From Chitinophagales bacterium (GTDB taxonomy: Bacteria; Bacteroidota; Bacteroidia; Chitinophagales; JADIYW01): a stretch of DNA of 64,000 nt. The stretch lies in contig JAMLHI010000007.1 of NCBI GenBank assembly GCA_023957235.1, positions 124,001-188,000 of the forward strand. The letters are read 5' to 3'. Of this stretch, positions 18,301 to 26,109 are shown one piece after another. Position numbers and translations under genes: made by a program. The notes below the pieces were generated by a model that ran no database searches, was not told the origin of the DNA, and saw only the letters and a list, made by a program, of their open reading frames with translations. The number at the start of each line of letters is the position of its first letter. The stretch's first letter is position 1.

Positions 18301-18511
18301 GTTCTAACACCCTACTCTCTACTTCTTTTGGACTAGCTCCTGGATACCCTACCATGATATCTACCATTGGAACATTTATCTGAGGCTCCTCCTCTCTTGG
18401 AATGAGCGTCGAACTATACACCCCTATTATCATCAACCCAATCATCAACAAAAGTGATAACTTGGAATCGAGAAACATAGATGCAATTTTACCTGAAATA
18501 CCTTCTTGCAT
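15308..18511 (-). CDS. RND-family efflux transporter, inner-membrane permease
   Basis: A 1067-residue proton-driven pump of the AcrB/CzcA superfamily. It has an N-terminal membrane segment, the first periplasmic porter domain, a membrane block with GIVVDDSIIIAENMHRHF (the DD pair expected for proton relay), a second porter domain and a second membrane block. The order duplicates as in all RND pumps. The substrate class cannot be read safely: the PII-like neighbour suggests the heavy-metal side, but the protein looks generic. It works with the adaptor and TolC encoded just upstream in the same operon. Confidence 0.93.
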   Translation of the reverse strand: MQEGISGKIASMFLDSKLSLLLMIGLMIIGVYSSTLIPREEEPQINVPMVDIMVGYPGASPKEVESRVLEPLEKILSNIKGVEHLYSTAMNGQAMIIVQFYVGEDIERSYVKLYDELIKNQNIFPQGVMPPMVKTRSIDDVPMLGLTLWSEQYDDYQIRQLSEEVSSEIKKIKNVSNVKLIGGRPRELKVILDKDKMAENGVDAMGIMQMIQVNNGSMQSGSFVNNDQEFLITTGQFLSTKEDVEHLIVGVNQNMPVYLRQVAKIIDGPGTARNYVSFGYSKYNEKYAQNPSEYPAVTLSIGKVKGADAMKISEQILNKVESLKKELIPNEVHVETTRNYGETASDKVNELLFHLLIAIVAVTVLVTIAMGWRGALVVFLSVPLTFALTLFSYYILGYTLNRITLFALVFVVGIVVDDSIIIAENMHRHFHMRRLPFKDAAIYAINEVGNPTILATFTVIAAILPMAFVSGMMGPYMSPMPIGASIAMLLSLFIALTITPYLGYHLLVRKDKIDVAHQEDNHEDSWIYKFFNKVQMPLLDSAKKRNLILLGTIVLLIGSGAMFITKSVAVKMLPFDNKNEFQVVIDMPEGTTLERTSAVTKEIAQYLTTIPEVVNYQNYVGTSAPITFNGLVRHYDLRGGSNMADIQVSLLHKEHRKTQSHEIAKNARPEIQKIASKYGANVKIVEVPPGPPVLSTIVAEIYGPDYQEQIKVAYKVKEILKSTDDVVDVDWGVEDTQVEYRLEVDKEKAMLNGVAPQQAVGNLTYLLREFPISNLYDEKTVNPIGIVLALDNKDKTSIDDIKGMKIKGQQGNMVSVGDLIEARLDTVQKSISRKDQQRVVYVLADMAGALESPAYAILGMGEKLKQVEMPKGYTLNEIYMGQPEDDREYTVKWDGEWQITLEVFRDLGIAFLVVVIIIYMLIVGWFQNFKTPIVMMIAIPLSLIGIVLGHWLLGAYFTATSFIGMIALAGVMVRNSVLLIDFIEIRLNDGIAIKQAIIDAAAVRTTPILLTTGAVVIGASIILFDPIFQGLAISLVAGAIVSTILTLLVVPLIYYIVEHKKWEANNN

Positions 18512-18577
18512 TTTTATATCTTTTAGTTATATTTTATGATTTGAATTGTAACAATCACTGAAAACATAATTTCTATA

Positions 18578-19660
18578 TTATTTTACACTTACTCTTGAAC
18601 CATTAAACAATCTCCCATCAGCACTAACTATATATTTTTCTCCAACTGATAGTCCAGAAAGCACTTCTACTTGCTCTCCATAAGATTTACCTAGTCTCAA
18701 CCATCTCAAAATGGCAGTTTGATTTTCATTGATTACATAAACACCTTGTAACTGACCTTGATTGACAATGGCTTCTTGAGGCAATAAAACAATATCTTTC
18801 TGCGTACTATTAGATTTTTCAACTTGAAATATTGCATTAACAAACATACCTGACAGAATAGAAAAATCATTTTTATCCAAGTTTACTTTCACAATATATT
18901 GGCCTCCAGTATTTTTTGCTGAAGTACTTACTTCTACCACTTTACCATTGACCGTTTTATTCAACGATTTCACATTGACATTTACAGAAATCCCTTGACG
19001 AATATTGGCAATATCACTTTCAGAAACCATCAGAACGGCTTGAAGCTTAGAGTCGTTTTCTATACTCATCAATGGCATACCAGGATTAGCCATATCTCCT
19101 GCTTTAGCAAATGTTCCAGTCACTACTCCTGAAAGAGGTGCAGTAATATTGGTGTATGCAAATTGAGCCATTACTTCATTTCTCATTTGTTTGGCTACTT
19201 CCATACTAGCTTTTGTCATCTCCAAATGTGTAGTTATATCATCCAACTCTTTTTGAGTAGCACTTTTTTGATTAAAAAGTATTACATATCTATCATAATC
19301 ACGTTTAGCACTATTATAAGCAGTAGTTGCTTGATTGATACTCGCTTCCACTTGTGCTTTTTTAGCTAACAAATCTGTACTATTTATTGTAGCTAACAAT
19401 TGACCTTGCTTCACTTTCTGTCCAATCTTTACATTAAAAGAGGTGATATATCCCATCATTCGTGTACTAATATTTACACTATTTTCAGCTTCAATTTTAC
19501 CACTAGCAGTAACATACTTAGATGTACTACTTCCTTCTACTTGTTGGACATTCACACTTACAGCAGGTAATTCCTTTCTTACTGGTTCATTTTCTCTACC
19601 ACACGATGCTATTACAAAGACGAGAGCAATCGTCATAATAGATAAATAAAATTTCTTCAT
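18578..19660 (-). CDS. Periplasmic adaptor (membrane fusion) lipoprotein of the RND pump
   Basis: A 360-residue HlyD/AcrA-type adaptor that bridges the RND pump and TolC channel. The N-terminus is a lipoprotein signal with lipobox cysteine in VIASCGREN. Barrel-sandwich halves (GYITSFNVKIGQKVKQGQ and the ITAPLSGVV region) flank an alpha hairpin with coiled heptads, followed by beta-barrel and proximal domains. It lies 66 bases before the pump gene and 16 bases after tolC. Confidence 0.92.
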   Translation of the reverse strand: MKKFYLSIMTIALVFVIASCGRENEPVRKELPAVSVNVQQVEGSSTSKYVTASGKIEAENSVNISTRMMGYITSFNVKIGQKVKQGQLLATINSTDLLAKKAQVEASINQATTAYNSAKRDYDRYVILFNQKSATQKELDDITTHLEMTKASMEVAKQMRNEVMAQFAYTNITAPLSGVVTGTFAKAGDMANPGMPLMSIENDSKLQAVLMVSESDIANIRQGISVNVNVKSLNKTVNGKVVEVSTSAKNTGGQYIVKVNLDKNDFSILSGMFVNAIFQVEKSNSTQKDIVLLPQEAIVNQGQLQGVYVINENQTAILRWLRLGKSYGEQVEVLSGLSVGEKYIVSADGRLFNGSRVSVK

Positions 19661-19676
19661 TATTTAGTTGTTTTAG

Positions 19677-20972
19677 TTACTTAGTTAAAAAATCGATTTG
19701 AATTATAGATTCATTATAGTCTTTGACAGCTTCCCAATACTTAACATTTCTCTCAATGATAGCTGCTTGAGCAATCAATACGTCAGAAGTTTTTTCAAGA
19801 CCTTGCTGATATCTATTTTCGAGCAATCTTAGTACTTCATTAGCTTGAACTGTAGCCATTTTGGCCAAGTCTATTTTTGCTTGATGAGTGATTAAATCCC
19901 TTTTTGCTTTTTGCAAATCCAACTTGTTTTTTTCAATATATAGTTGCATTTCACCTTCTGCTTTATCTACCTTAATACGATTCAATTTTATCTTATGATA
20001 AGTCTCGTTGCCATTGAAAATATCCCATGAAATTGAAGCACCTACGAGATAACCATTATTACCAAATCCAAATGCTTTTTTATCATAAAGATTATACTCT
20101 CCAAATGCATTAATTTTTGGCAATAGTGCTCTTTTATACATTGTTGTCATATTGTTTTGAGCAGTGATACTACCTTTCATAGCCATAATGTCCTTCCGAC
20201 CTTCAAAAAAACTGGGATCAACATCAATAGATACATTCTGTATCATTTCAATGGTAGGCATATAATTATTTTCTGTTTCTACACCCATCAGCCATGATAA
20301 ATAGTTAGAGATATTAGAGATATGATTATTGATTTCATTTGTCCTGTTTTGCACATCAGTAAGTCCCACCTTAACCATCAAAACATCTGAAGCTTTAGCA
20401 TAACCTTGTTGCTCCATGTTCTCAGTATTGCGCAATACTTCTTGATAGGCTATCACCCCTCTTTCAACCGCTTCTTTCGCTTTATATAAATATTGAAGAT
20501 TATTATAAGATTTCTTTATTTCTACCTCCAACATATCTTGGGCAAATTGTTTTTGATAGTTTATAGCTTGTATCTTTGCTTGAATAGCCTTTCTAGCTGG
20601 GAAAATATCAAAATTTAAAATAGGTTGTTGTAAAGAGAACTTAGTGTTAAAATGTCCAATTCCGTCAGGGTCATTTAACAAATCAGGATGAAAGTCCATT
20701 TGTGTTATTCTACCTTGTTGTAATTTGAATCCAAAAGCATTTAATGGGTCATTGGTATGAAATCCAACATAATTCATTGATACTCTAGGTAAGAAGGCTG
20801 ACAAAGTACCATTATACTCTTCTTCACTCTGACGAACATCATGTTGCTGTACCTTGAGCTGAGTATTATTCAACTTCATTGACTCAATAGCCTTATCTAA
20901 ATCTAGAGGAGTTTGAGCATGTAAAGGCAGAACCAGCGCAATGGATATCCAACCTAACAAATTCTTTTTCAT
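19677..20972 (-). CDS. TolC-family outer-membrane efflux protein
   Basis: A 431-residue outer-membrane channel of the TolC family. The N-terminal signal peptide starts at the ATG at 20972 (MKKNLLGWISIALVLPLHAQ); an upstream in-frame start at 21011 would put 13 extra residues before the signal peptide and is unlikely. Two repeated outer-membrane-efflux domains are visible as long amphipathic helical stretches. It is the first gene of the operon tolC-adaptor-RND-PII-DUF2892. A GTAACA/TGTTAC dyad lies 48 bases upstream. Confidence 0.9.
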   Translation of the reverse strand: MKKNLLGWISIALVLPLHAQTPLDLDKAIESMKLNNTQLKVQQHDVRQSEEEYNGTLSAFLPRVSMNYVGFHTNDPLNAFGFKLQQGRITQMDFHPDLLNDPDGIGHFNTKFSLQQPILNFDIFPARKAIQAKIQAINYQKQFAQDMLEVEIKKSYNNLQYLYKAKEAVERGVIAYQEVLRNTENMEQQGYAKASDVLMVKVGLTDVQNRTNEINNHISNISNYLSWLMGVETENNYMPTIEMIQNVSIDVDPSFFEGRKDIMAMKGSITAQNNMTTMYKRALLPKINAFGEYNLYDKKAFGFGNNGYLVGASISWDIFNGNETYHKIKLNRIKVDKAEGEMQLYIEKNKLDLQKAKRDLITHQAKIDLAKMATVQANEVLRLLENRYQQGLEKTSDVLIAQAAIIERNVKYWEAVKDYNESIIQIDFLTK

Positions 20973-21019
20973 TGTAATTTTATTTTCTGCAAAGGACGAA
21001 GTATAAAACAAGAGTGTTT

Positions 21020-21033
21020 GTAACAGTTGTTAC
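21020..21033. promoter_or_regulatory. Candidate operator GTAACA-GT-TGTTAC
   Basis: Perfect 6-bp arms around a two-base spacer, 48 bases upstream of the TolC ATG. The size fits a dimeric repressor site. No regulator gene is adjacent. Confidence 0.4.
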
Positions 21034-21206
21034 CTAAGCAGCATTCATACTGAAAAAAATATTTCTTAAATTTTATAATGATAGTATTTGAGAGCAAAAG
21101 TTTCACTTATCCTTTATTGGATTAAACAATAGCAATCAATAAATCATATTGGCATTTTTTCTACATCATGATAAACAAGAAAATATCATCAAAAATATAT
21201 TGATTG

Positions 21207-21222
21207 CTTTCTTATAAGAAAG
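21207..21222. promoter_or_regulatory. 16-base perfect palindrome
   Basis: CTTTCTTATAAGAAAG is fully self-complementary. It overlaps the right arm of the longer inverted repeat by two bases and lies 113 bases before the first YeeE gene. Confidence 0.45.
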
Positions 21223-21334
21223 ATGTAATGACAATGCACCTATTCGATAATTGTATAATGTTATTAATTAAATAACAATAGAATAAGAGAATTAATAGTA
21301 CAATATTTCAATTTTGTAATTAAAATATTTATTG

Positions 21335-21898
21335 ATGTTAGAGTTGATTAAACAACCTTGGCCATGGTATGTTGCTGGCCCTTTAATAGGCTTGACTGTT
21401 CCCATTCTTCTAATTTTGGGTAACAAGCCTTTTGGAATAAGTTCATCTTTAAAACATATTTGTGCATCTTGTCTCCCAGTAAGACCGTCTTATTTTCAAT
21501 ATAATTGGAAAGAAGAGATATGGAATTTATTTTTTGTCTTTGGCATTTTTTTAGGAGGATTGATATCAGTTACATTGTTAAACAACCCCAATCCTATTGA
21601 TTTGAATCCAGCTTTAGTCACTGAACTGGCAAAATATAATATTACCGATTTCAGCAGTATTATTCCTACTCAAATTTTCAATTGGCATAGCTTGCTATCA
21701 CTAAAAGGATTTATTTTAATAGTTGTAGGTGGATTTTTAGTTGGATTTGGTACTAGATATGCTGAAGGATGTACAAGTGGGCATACAATCATGGGGCTAT
21801 CAAATTTACAGTGGCCTTCCTTAGTTGCTTCAATTTGTTTTATGGTAGGCGGAATAATCATGGCCAATTTTATTTTACCTTTTATTATTTCACTCTAA
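21335..21898 (+). CDS. YeeE/YedE-family sulfur transporter, first half
   Basis: A 187-residue membrane protein with about four membrane segments and the family motif AEGCTSGHTIMG, with a conserved cysteine that in YeeE/TsuA-type proteins lies on the thiosulfate path. In many bacteria one protein carries both halves; here they are two genes separated by 11 bases. I chose the ATG at 21335; a TTG one codon earlier adds nothing. Probable role: uptake or export of thiosulfate or related sulfur species (family knowledge). Confidence 0.82.
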   Translation: MLELIKQPWPWYVAGPLIGLTVPILLILGNKPFGISSSLKHICASCLPVRPSYFQYNWKEEIWNLFFVFGIFLGGLISVTLLNNPNPIDLNPALVTELAKYNITDFSSIIPTQIFNWHSLLSLKGFILIVVGGFLVGFGTRYAEGCTSGHTIMGLSNLQWPSLVASICFMVGGIIMANFILPFIISL

Positions 21899-21909
21899 TT
21901 CTATCTGTC

Positions 21910-22347
21910 ATGTCAAAAAATAGAGAACTTACTTGGATAGGAAATCTAAAATACGTTATTGTAGGTATTTTTTTTGGAATCGTTTTTGTCAAAGCAGAAA
22001 TTATCAGCTGGTATAGAATTCAGGAAATGTTTCGTTTTCAAGCCTTCCACATGTATGGAGTTATTGGTAGTGCAGTATTAGTAGGGATTATTTCTGTTTG
22101 GCTCATTAAAAGACTAAATATTAAAACTATCGGTGGAGAACCTATTTCTATAGCGCCGAAGTCTTTCAATAAAGGTCAAGTTTATGGAGGACTTTGCTTT
22201 GGTTTTGGTTGGGCATTGACAGGCGCATGTCCAGGTCCTTTATATGCTTTAATAGGAACAGGAGCTTCTGTTATTCTTATTACATTGATTAGTGCTGTAC
22301 TAGGAACAATGGCTTATGGTGTATTGAGAGACAAGCTACCTCATTAA
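21910..22347 (+). CDS. YeeE/YedE-family sulfur transporter, second half
   Basis: A 145-residue membrane protein with about four membrane segments and the motif GWALTGACPGPLYAL, the second conserved cysteine region of the YeeE/YedE family. I chose the ATG at 21910 (MSKNRELTWIG); a longer open frame back to 21769 would overlap the first half out of frame and encodes nothing family-like. It probably pairs with the preceding protein to form the full transporter. Confidence 0.82.
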   Translation: MSKNRELTWIGNLKYVIVGIFFGIVFVKAEIISWYRIQEMFRFQAFHMYGVIGSAVLVGIISVWLIKRLNIKTIGGEPISIAPKSFNKGQVYGGLCFGFGWALTGACPGPLYALIGTGASVILITLISAVLGTMAYGVLRDKLPH

Positions 22348-22388
22348 CCTAAAAGAATATTCTATTTAAAATTTTGAAAATTTGTAGC

Positions 22389-22408
22389 GAATTTTTCAGC
22401 AAAAATTC
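22389..22408. repeat. AT-rich hairpin after the YeeE pair
   Basis: GAATTTTT (22389-22396) / AAAAATTC (22401-22408) with a CAGC loop. No T run follows, so I do not call it a terminator. Confidence 0.3.
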
Positions 22409-22577
22409 AAGGAAAATTTTAACACTTTTAACTTCCTAAAAAAGTATAAGTTCTAGCAATTCATATTCAGGCAAGAGAATAAATTGATATCTCTAATTAA
22501 ATTAGTTAGGAATAGAAGGTTACTAAAGTAAAAATTCTATCTAATTTTCTTTATTTTCAAGTCAATTATAAAAAATT

Positions 22578-23807
22578 GTGCTTTCCATTCATTCTTTGGT
22601 AAAAAATGCCGCATGGATATTCTCAGGTTTGCTGTTTGCACAAATCATTAATTTTTTATTTGCGCTTGTCTTACCTAGAATCTATGCTCCAGAAGATTTT
22701 GCACTTTTTGGATTATTTCTTTCAAGTGTCATGATATTATTCGAAATTGTAAATTTCAGATTAGATCATGCATTGATGCTTCCTAATATTGAAGAAGAAA
22801 GCATATATATATATAGAAAAGCTATTTTTTATGGATTTATATTGGCATTCATCGTTTTATTGATTGGGATAGTCACTTTTTTCAATTCATGGCTCACAGA
22901 AGGAAACTACATAATCTTTTGGATAGCCTTGAGTATATTTCTTCAAGGAATTATTCAACCTACATTTTCTTTTTGCAATCGAATCCAATCATATACTATC
23001 ATGAATATTGCAAGGATAGGTCAAGCAATTGGGATGGGTTTGGTTAGTTGCATACCCTATTTTATTTATGAATCAAAAGTATGGTTAATCGAAGGATTTG
23101 TTTTTGGTCAATTCATAGTCATCATTGTTTTATATCCAGTCATTTTTAGAAATTTCAAATTGCCAATATTGAAAAAAAATTATTCATTAGCTAGCTATTC
23201 GAGTTTCCCAAAATATGGAGTATGGTCATCTCTATTGAATACAATATCAAGAAACTCAGTAGTTTATCTGTTAAATTTTTTCTTTGTACCTTATTATGTT
23301 GGACTATATACTTTTAACAATAAGTTGATTCAAGCACCTTTATCATTAGTCACTAGTTCAATAGGTCAAGTGTTTTTCAGGGATGCAAGTCAAACAAAGA
23401 CACAACTTGAACTAAAATCTTTAAGTGATTTCACCCAGAAAATATTAACAATCATTGCTATTGCCCCTATATGCATTCTATGGATTTGGGGACCAGATAT
23501 ATTTGAAATATTATTTGGAAAAGAATGGAGAGAAGCGGGTGAGATTGCCAGATATTTGAGTCTGTGGTATGGCACATCACTAATCGTTACACCTCTAAGT
23601 ATGTTGATAGATATAAAAGCAAAGCTCAAATGGGAACTAAGTTATAATATTCTATTTTTTATTTTCAGAGTGAGTTCTTTATGTATAGTGGCATATTTTG
23701 GTAATTTCAAATGGACAATCATCATATTTGGGCTTGTTAGTGTATTTTTCAACTTATATCTACTCATTTTTGTAAGGCGATTGACTCATCATGAAAATAA
23801 AATTTGA
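22578..23807 (+). CDS. Polysaccharide flippase (Wzx-like / MATE-superfamily oligosaccharide exporter)
   Basis: A 409-residue protein with about 12 membrane segments, starting SLVKNAAWIFSGLLFAQIIN, which is typical of polysaccharide translocases that flip lipid-linked sugars. A GTG start at 22578 is used because no ATG lies before the conserved first segment. The stop overlaps the next gene by 17 bases, indicating translational coupling. No glycosyltransferase genes are nearby, so this is not a full O-antigen or capsule locus. Confidence 0.82.
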   Translation: MLSIHSLVKNAAWIFSGLLFAQIINFLFALVLPRIYAPEDFALFGLFLSSVMILFEIVNFRLDHALMLPNIEEESIYIYRKAIFYGFILAFIVLLIGIVTFFNSWLTEGNYIIFWIALSIFLQGIIQPTFSFCNRIQSYTIMNIARIGQAIGMGLVSCIPYFIYESKVWLIEGFVFGQFIVIIVLYPVIFRNFKLPILKKNYSLASYSSFPKYGVWSSLLNTISRNSVVYLLNFFFVPYYVGLYTFNNKLIQAPLSLVTSSIGQVFFRDASQTKTQLELKSLSDFTQKILTIIAIAPICILWIWGPDIFEILFGKEWREAGEIARYLSLWYGTSLIVTPLSMLIDIKAKLKWELSYNILFFIFRVSSLCIVAYFGNFKWTIIIFGLVSVFFNLYLLIFVRRLTHHENKI

Positions 23808-25290
23808 TTTAACATATCCCGGTTCTTTTCAATGGACAAGACATCAAAACCATTATTTTATAGGATATATTTTTGATTTGAGTCAAAAATTATATCAAAA
23901 AGCTTCAGATTTTCAACAAGAAGATTTTGAAAGCAATAAAATTGAGAGTTATAATGGTGCTTTCTCTTCCATTCTTATTTTAGAAGATACCGTTACAATC
24001 TGGGTAGATACAGCAGCTTCCTTCCCAGTGTTCTACAAAAGAGATGAGGACGCTATATATATATCATGTACACCTCATTCAATCGATCCTTTAGAGTTGG
24101 TTCATACAGGTACATACACACAAATATTTTGTACTGAGCATCATACCACAATGCTAAAAGATTGGTTTTCAATACCAGCAGGGCATAAAATCATTATTAA
24201 TAAAAATGATTTAACCATTTCCGAGTTTCGATATTTCAATCACTATGTTTCCGAAAAGGTAAATAAAGACGCCTATTTTGAACAACAATTTGTCAATATC
24301 GTTCATCAGTGGGCAAATCAAATCATAAAATTTGCAGATGGGAAACCTATATGGGTTCCACTTTCTGGCGGTTATGATTGCAGGTTGATTCTGAGTGCTT
24401 TGATAATGGCAGGTGCTCCTAATTTACATTCATACACTTATGGGAAAGAATTAAGTCCTGAAATCATGATGGCACATCAAGTAGCTAAAGAATTAAAGAT
24501 TGACTGGCATTTTATTCCTTATAATGAACAGGCATTTCAATATTTTTTTTCTGACACATGGGAAAATTATGCCTTAAAAAATCATCATTTTCATTCTTTA
24601 CCTCATGAGCAAGATTTTTTTGCATTACTTATTTTATCACAAAAAGGAATATTAGGCGAACAATTTGTAGCAATCACTGGACATTGTGGAGAGATACCGG
24701 CAGGCAGTGTGCTCAAATCTTTTCCCATCAATACCAAAGACTATATCGCTCAAAAATATGGATATCAAGCTCAATATATTGTTGAGGGCATTGATCCATG
24801 GGATAGTTTTCATCAGTGGTTGAGTGAGAATAGACTCAGTAAATTTATCACTAATAGCCTTAGATTATTTGAGTTTTTTGGTGGAAAATGGATGCTCCCT
24901 ATGTGGCACAAAGATTTTATGATACTATTTTACAGTTTGAAATTTGAAGAGCGATATGCTGAAAAAGCATATATAGAAATGGCCTTTAAACATTTTTTCG
25001 AACCATTAAAAATTGATTTTTGGAAACCAAAAGGAGACACTATCTCTGCTTCAAAAACGTATAAGGATTTTATAAAAAATATTTTACCACAAAATCTAGT
25101 AGAAAAAATTCAGAGATATAATGCTAAAAATCCAATTGCAGATCCTTGTAACTTGCAGACTTTATATGAAATGCTTTTTGATTTTATGCAACAAAACAAT
25201 ATGCCACTCCCTAAAAAAGATGGTAATCTCAATCGACTACATGCTATATATATGTTAGAAATTCTTAAAAGTAAACAAAAAGCCCTTTGA
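23791..25290 (+). CDS. Asparagine-synthetase-like protein with degraded glutaminase domain
   Basis: A 499-residue protein with the two-domain layout of asparagine synthetase B. The N-terminal Ntn-hydrolase-like half lacks the essential Cys at position 2 (it reads MKIKF), so glutamine hydrolysis is unlikely. The C-terminal ATP-pyrophosphatase half has a PP-loop PLSGGYDC at about 190-197, where the usual SGGxDS reads SGGYDC. Such proteins occur in surface-polysaccharide loci and may form amides or amidines on sugars; the substrate is unknown. The 17-base overlap with the flippase ties the two functions. Confidence 0.75.
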   Translation: MKIKFDLTYPGSFQWTRHQNHYFIGYIFDLSQKLYQKASDFQQEDFESNKIESYNGAFSSILILEDTVTIWVDTAASFPVFYKRDEDAIYISCTPHSIDPLELVHTGTYTQIFCTEHHTTMLKDWFSIPAGHKIIINKNDLTISEFRYFNHYVSEKVNKDAYFEQQFVNIVHQWANQIIKFADGKPIWVPLSGGYDCRLILSALIMAGAPNLHSYTYGKELSPEIMMAHQVAKELKIDWHFIPYNEQAFQYFFSDTWENYALKNHHFHSLPHEQDFFALLILSQKGILGEQFVAITGHCGEIPAGSVLKSFPINTKDYIAQKYGYQAQYIVEGIDPWDSFHQWLSENRLSKFITNSLRLFEFFGGKWMLPMWHKDFMILFYSLKFEERYAEKAYIEMAFKHFFEPLKIDFWKPKGDTISASKTYKDFIKNILPQNLVEKIQRYNAKNPIADPCNLQTLYEMLFDFMQQNNMPLPKKDGNLNRLHAIYMLEILKSKQKAL

Positions 25291-25334
25291 ATGGTTTCTA
25301 ATTTTATAATTTAGTTTTCAAACCAATAGAAATA

Positions 25335-26036
25335 ATGAACAGAAGAAAATTTATCGTAAACTCAGCTAAAGCATCAGCAGTTACATTAGTCTCCATTCCT
25401 ATGATCAACAATGAAGTATTCGCATCTGTAGAATGCAAAGATTTGACTTCATTCAGCCAGATAACACTCCCCTATTCTTTTGATTCACTGGAACCATATA
25501 TTGATAAAGAAACAATGAATATTCATTATTCTAAACATCATGCTGCCTATGTAAAAAATATCAATGAAGCGATAAAAGAAGAAAATATTCAAGAAAAAAA
25601 TGAAATTTCTCTTTTTAAAAACATTGACAAATATTCGTCTAAAGCTAGAAATAATGCTGGAGGGGCATGGAATCACAATTTCTTTTGGGAGTGTATGACA
25701 CCTGGAGGCAAACCAATGCCTGGAAAACTGTCTGATTCGATTATAGCTAACTTTGGTTCAATAGATGCATTTAAAGAGCAATTTAAAAAAGCAGCTTCTA
25801 CTAGATTTGGTTCTGGATGGGCATGGCTAGTGAAAGATGGTCATTCACTTCAAATAGGCTCAACTCCCAATCAAGACAACCCTTTGATGAGCGTTTCAGA
25901 TTTCAAAGGCAAACCATTATTAGCAATAGATGTGTGGGAACACGCCTATTATCTCCACTACCAAAATAGACGTGCAGATTATATTAATGCTTTTTGGAAT
26001 GTCGTTAACTGGGAATTTGTAGCAAATCAGTTGTAA
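25335..26036 (+). CDS. sodA: Exported Fe/Mn superoxide dismutase
   Basis: A 233-residue Fe/Mn-type superoxide dismutase. An N-terminal extension of about 30 residues carries a twin-arginine-like motif (MNRRKFIVN) followed by a hydrophobic stretch ending near EVFAS, suggesting Tat export, as expected for a protein that takes up metal and folds in the cytoplasm. The metal ligands are visible: His in YSKHHAAY, His in WNHNFFW, and Asp/His in IDVWEHAYY. The context NNAGGAWNHNFFW does not clearly separate Fe from Mn use. An extracytoplasmic location would protect the envelope. Confidence 0.88.
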   Translation: MNRRKFIVNSAKASAVTLVSIPMINNEVFASVECKDLTSFSQITLPYSFDSLEPYIDKETMNIHYSKHHAAYVKNINEAIKEENIQEKNEISLFKNIDKYSSKARNNAGGAWNHNFFWECMTPGGKPMPGKLSDSIIANFGSIDAFKEQFKKAASTRFGSGWAWLVKDGHSLQIGSTPNQDNPLMSVSDFKGKPLLAIDVWEHAYYLHYQNRRADYINAFWNVVNWEFVANQL

Positions 26037-26109
26037 GAAAAACAAAGTCACAATCACAATAAGGCTCAGAGATTGATTATTAGGAAATTAAATTGACTAC
26101 AATAAAATT

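Larger units (their letters stand above)
20973..21334. promoter_or_regulatory. Dyad-rich divergent spacer between efflux operon and YeeE pair
   Basis: The 362-base spacer contains four symmetric elements. They are GTAACA-GT-TGTTAC at 21020-21033; AGCAATCAATA (21131-21141) matched by TATTGATTGCT (21198-21208); inside that pair ATGATA (21168-21173) / TATCAT (21184-21189); and a perfect 16-base palindrome CTTTCTTATAAGAAAG at 21207-21222. No clear TAnnTTTG box was found for either direction. The palindromes look like operators or a foldable element. Confidence 0.5.

Noticed and set aside
21769-21909. Longer N-terminus for the second YeeE-like gene
   Set aside because: It runs out of frame through the first YeeE-like gene and encodes nothing conserved; the ATG at 21910 fits the family.
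22803-22820. TA-dinucleotide run in the flippase gene as a repeat locus
   Set aside because: Too short and within a coding region where it encodes plausible Ile/Tyr residues.
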